A stretch of DNA of 6,276 nucleotides from Methanosarcinales archaeon (GTDB lineage: Archaea > Halobacteriota > Methanosarcinia > Methanosarcinales > Methanogasteraceae): positions 1 to 6,276 of the forward strand of contig DAOVGE010000184.1 in NCBI GenBank assembly GCA_030672605.1, written 5' to 3'. The first letter of the stretch is position 1. Every line of letters starts with the position of its first letter. Position numbers and translations under genes: made by a program. Below the pieces are notes generated by a model. It was not told the origin of the DNA and ran no database searches. It worked only from the letters and a program-made list of their open reading frames with translations. Shown here one piece after another: positions 5,078-6,276 of this stretch.

Positions 5078-5910
5078 GCAAGCATCCGCACCACCCGGAT
5101 ATTCCCGACATCGTCTCTTCGCTCATTGACCGGCGTTTCAAGTATCATCGGGAGCGTTTTAAGGACTTCATGATGTAATATGGCTCTGAATCCGTCTTCC
5201 CCGATCTCACCCATGCCGATATGCTCGTGCCGGTCCACTCCAGAGCCCAGAGCGCCTTTTGAGTCGTTCAGATGGAGGAGTTTCAGCCCGCCGAGTCCGA
5301 TTGTCCGGTCGAACTCAGCAATCGTTGCGTTCAGCGCCTCAGCGGTTCTGAGTTCGTAGCCGGCAGCGAACGCGTGGCAGGTATCGAAACATACGCCCAC
5401 AAGCTCGTCGCGCTCCAGTCCGTCGATGATTCGTTGTATGTCCTCAAAGCTCCCGCCCATGCTGTTCTTTGTGCCGGCGGTGTTCTCGAGAAGGAGCGTA
5501 ACGTCCCTGTTTTCGCAGGTCGCCGCATCAACGGCAGATATTATGCGCCCGAAGCCGTCTTCCATTCCCGTTCCCAGATGGCTCCCGAGATGGGTCACAA
5601 GATATGGAATCTGCAGCGCGCTGCACCGTGCAATCTCGTTTGCGAGAGTATCAATTGAGCGGCTGTAGACCTCCTCCTTCGGCGACGCCAGATTCGGAAG
5701 ATATGGCATGTGAGCAACCGGCGGATAGATTCCCGACTTTTTGATGCCCTGTGTGAACTTTTCGATCTGTTCGGTGGGGAGATCCTTAAACCGCCAGCTC
5801 CTCGGGTTTCTCGTGAATATCTGGAATGTGTCGCAGCCTATCTTCTGCGCCCTCTCGACTGCCCGGTCTATTGAGCCTGCAATCGATACATGTACGCCAA
5901 CCTTAACCAT
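5068..5910 (-). CDS. nfo: Endonuclease IV (AP endonuclease)
   Basis: Zinc-dependent apurinic/apyrimidinic endonuclease of base excision repair. It cuts DNA 5' to abasic sites and removes blocked 3' ends. The 280-residue TIM-barrel protein begins MVKVGVHVSIAGS and has all nine expected metal ligands: H67 (AHMPY), H107 (THLGSH), E142 (LENTAG), D176 and H179 (FDTCHAFAAGY), H213 (LHLND), D226 and H228 (DRHEHIG) and E258 (LETP). Length matches the family. No ribosome binding site precedes the ATG; a T/A-rich box about 30 bases upstream would give a leaderless mRNA. It is convergent with rsmA and divergent from the NOG1-like gene, so it is probably transcribed alone. Confidence 0.95.
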   Translation of the reverse strand: MVKVGVHVSIAGSIDRAVERAQKIGCDTFQIFTRNPRSWRFKDLPTEQIEKFTQGIKKSGIYPPVAHMPYLPNLASPKEEVYSRSIDTLANEIARCSALQIPYLVTHLGSHLGTGMEDGFGRIISAVDAATCENRDVTLLLENTAGTKNSMGGSFEDIQRIIDGLERDELVGVCFDTCHAFAAGYELRTAEALNATIAEFDRTIGLGGLKLLHLNDSKGALGSGVDRHEHIGMGEIGEDGFRAILHHEVLKTLPMILETPVNERRDDVGNIRVVRMLAEG

Positions 5911-5930
5911 CGCAGGTTCTCGATGGCTCG

Positions 5931-5946
5931 ATTACTATTTTATCTT
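5931..5946 (-). promoter_or_regulatory. Weak TATA-like box before nfo
   Basis: Minus-strand AAGATAAAATAGTAAT is centred about 30 bases before the nfo ATG, the spacing expected for a leaderless archaeal transcript. The same AT-rich stretch, read on the plus strand as ATTACTATTTTATCTT, could serve the NOG1-like gene with a leader of roughly 28 bases. The match to the consensus is modest. Confidence 0.3.
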
Positions 5947-5993
5947 GTTGGTCACGGCAAAGGTAATGCCGATGCGGCGAGAGATAGCTCAAC

Positions 5994-6276
5994 ATGATCT
6001 ACGAACGATTGCGCACCGTACCGACCGCTGACGAGCTACTTGACCAGGCGTTCAGGCGCGCTCTGCGCCCTGCCAAGGCAGGGAAAGGGCGCGGGGTCGT
6101 CAGCATCCAGCGGTCGATGGTTCAGACGGTAGCGGACGTTCTATCGGTTCGTCTCCTGAAAACCGTGCATGACTTCCCCAATTTCGATGAACTGTCCCCG
6201 TTTTACAACGAATTGACAGAGACAATCGTCGGAATCGAAAGGCTTAAAATGTCGCTTGCATCTGTTCAGTGGGCAG
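5994..6276 (+). CDS. NOG1-type GTP-binding protein, N-terminal part
   Basis: Only the first 94 codons are present; the gene continues past the right edge. The translation begins MIYERLRTVPTADELLDQAF followed by an RRAL segment, the characteristic N-terminal helical start of archaeal and eukaryotic NOG1 (Obg-related GTPases). It goes on with SIQRSMVQTVADVLS and the FPNFDELSPFYNEL segment of the same helical bundle. NOG1 acts in large ribosomal subunit assembly in eukaryotes; a similar role in archaea is inferred. The GTPase domain with its G1-G4 motifs would lie outside the window and cannot be checked. No strong ribosome binding site is visible. Confidence 0.85.
   Translation, partial: MIYERLRTVPTADELLDQAFRRALRPAKAGKGRGVVSIQRSMVQTVADVLSVRLLKTVHDFPNFDELSPFYNELTETIVGIERLKMSLASVQWA

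Overview
This window comes from an archaeon, most likely a euryarchaeote of the methanogen / alkane- or methane-oxidiser lineages (Methanosarcinales, Syntrophoarchaeia, ANME-type). Three things point there: an archaeal information-processing cluster (ribosomal protein L21e, RNA polymerase Rpo4, a DUF655 protein and RsmA/KsgA/Dim1), a NOG1-type GTPase, and an undeca-heme cytochrome c ending in a PGF-CTERM archaeosortase signal. TATA-type promoters and GGAGGTGAT-like ribosome binding sites fit as well. The exact lineage is an inference; no rRNA gene is present.

Layout. Bases 1-319 hold no convincing gene. They contain a fragment of a GCAAAGA-type repeat at the left edge and, at about 184-293, five copies of a 10-bp element (AATCTTGTGG or its complement) in both orientations around a TATA box that appears to face left, out of the window. 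On the minus strand, 320-1669 encodes a TreT-like trehalose-synthesising glycosyltransferase with two closely spaced starts, a leader hairpin and its own TATA box. Upstream of it, also on the minus strand, 1862-2815 encodes a surface-anchored 11-heme cytochrome closed by a hairpin/T-tract terminator.

A compact divergent promoter region (2816-2936) separates the cytochrome from a plus-strand housekeeping operon, rpl21e - rpo4 - DUF655 - rsmA (2937-5048), with gaps of 30, 32 and 13 bases. This operon supplies ribosome, RNA polymerase and rRNA-modification components. It ends 19 bases from the convergent minus-strand nfo gene for endonuclease IV (5068-5910). From 5994 a NOG1-like ribosome-assembly GTPase runs off the right edge.

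The right-hand two thirds are ordinary archaeal core genome. The accessory content is on the left: the surface cytochrome, plausibly used in extracellular electron transfer, the compatible-solute gene treT, and the undescribed repeat array. That array is the least explained structure here and reads most naturally as a multi-site operator or a structured RNA with competing folds.
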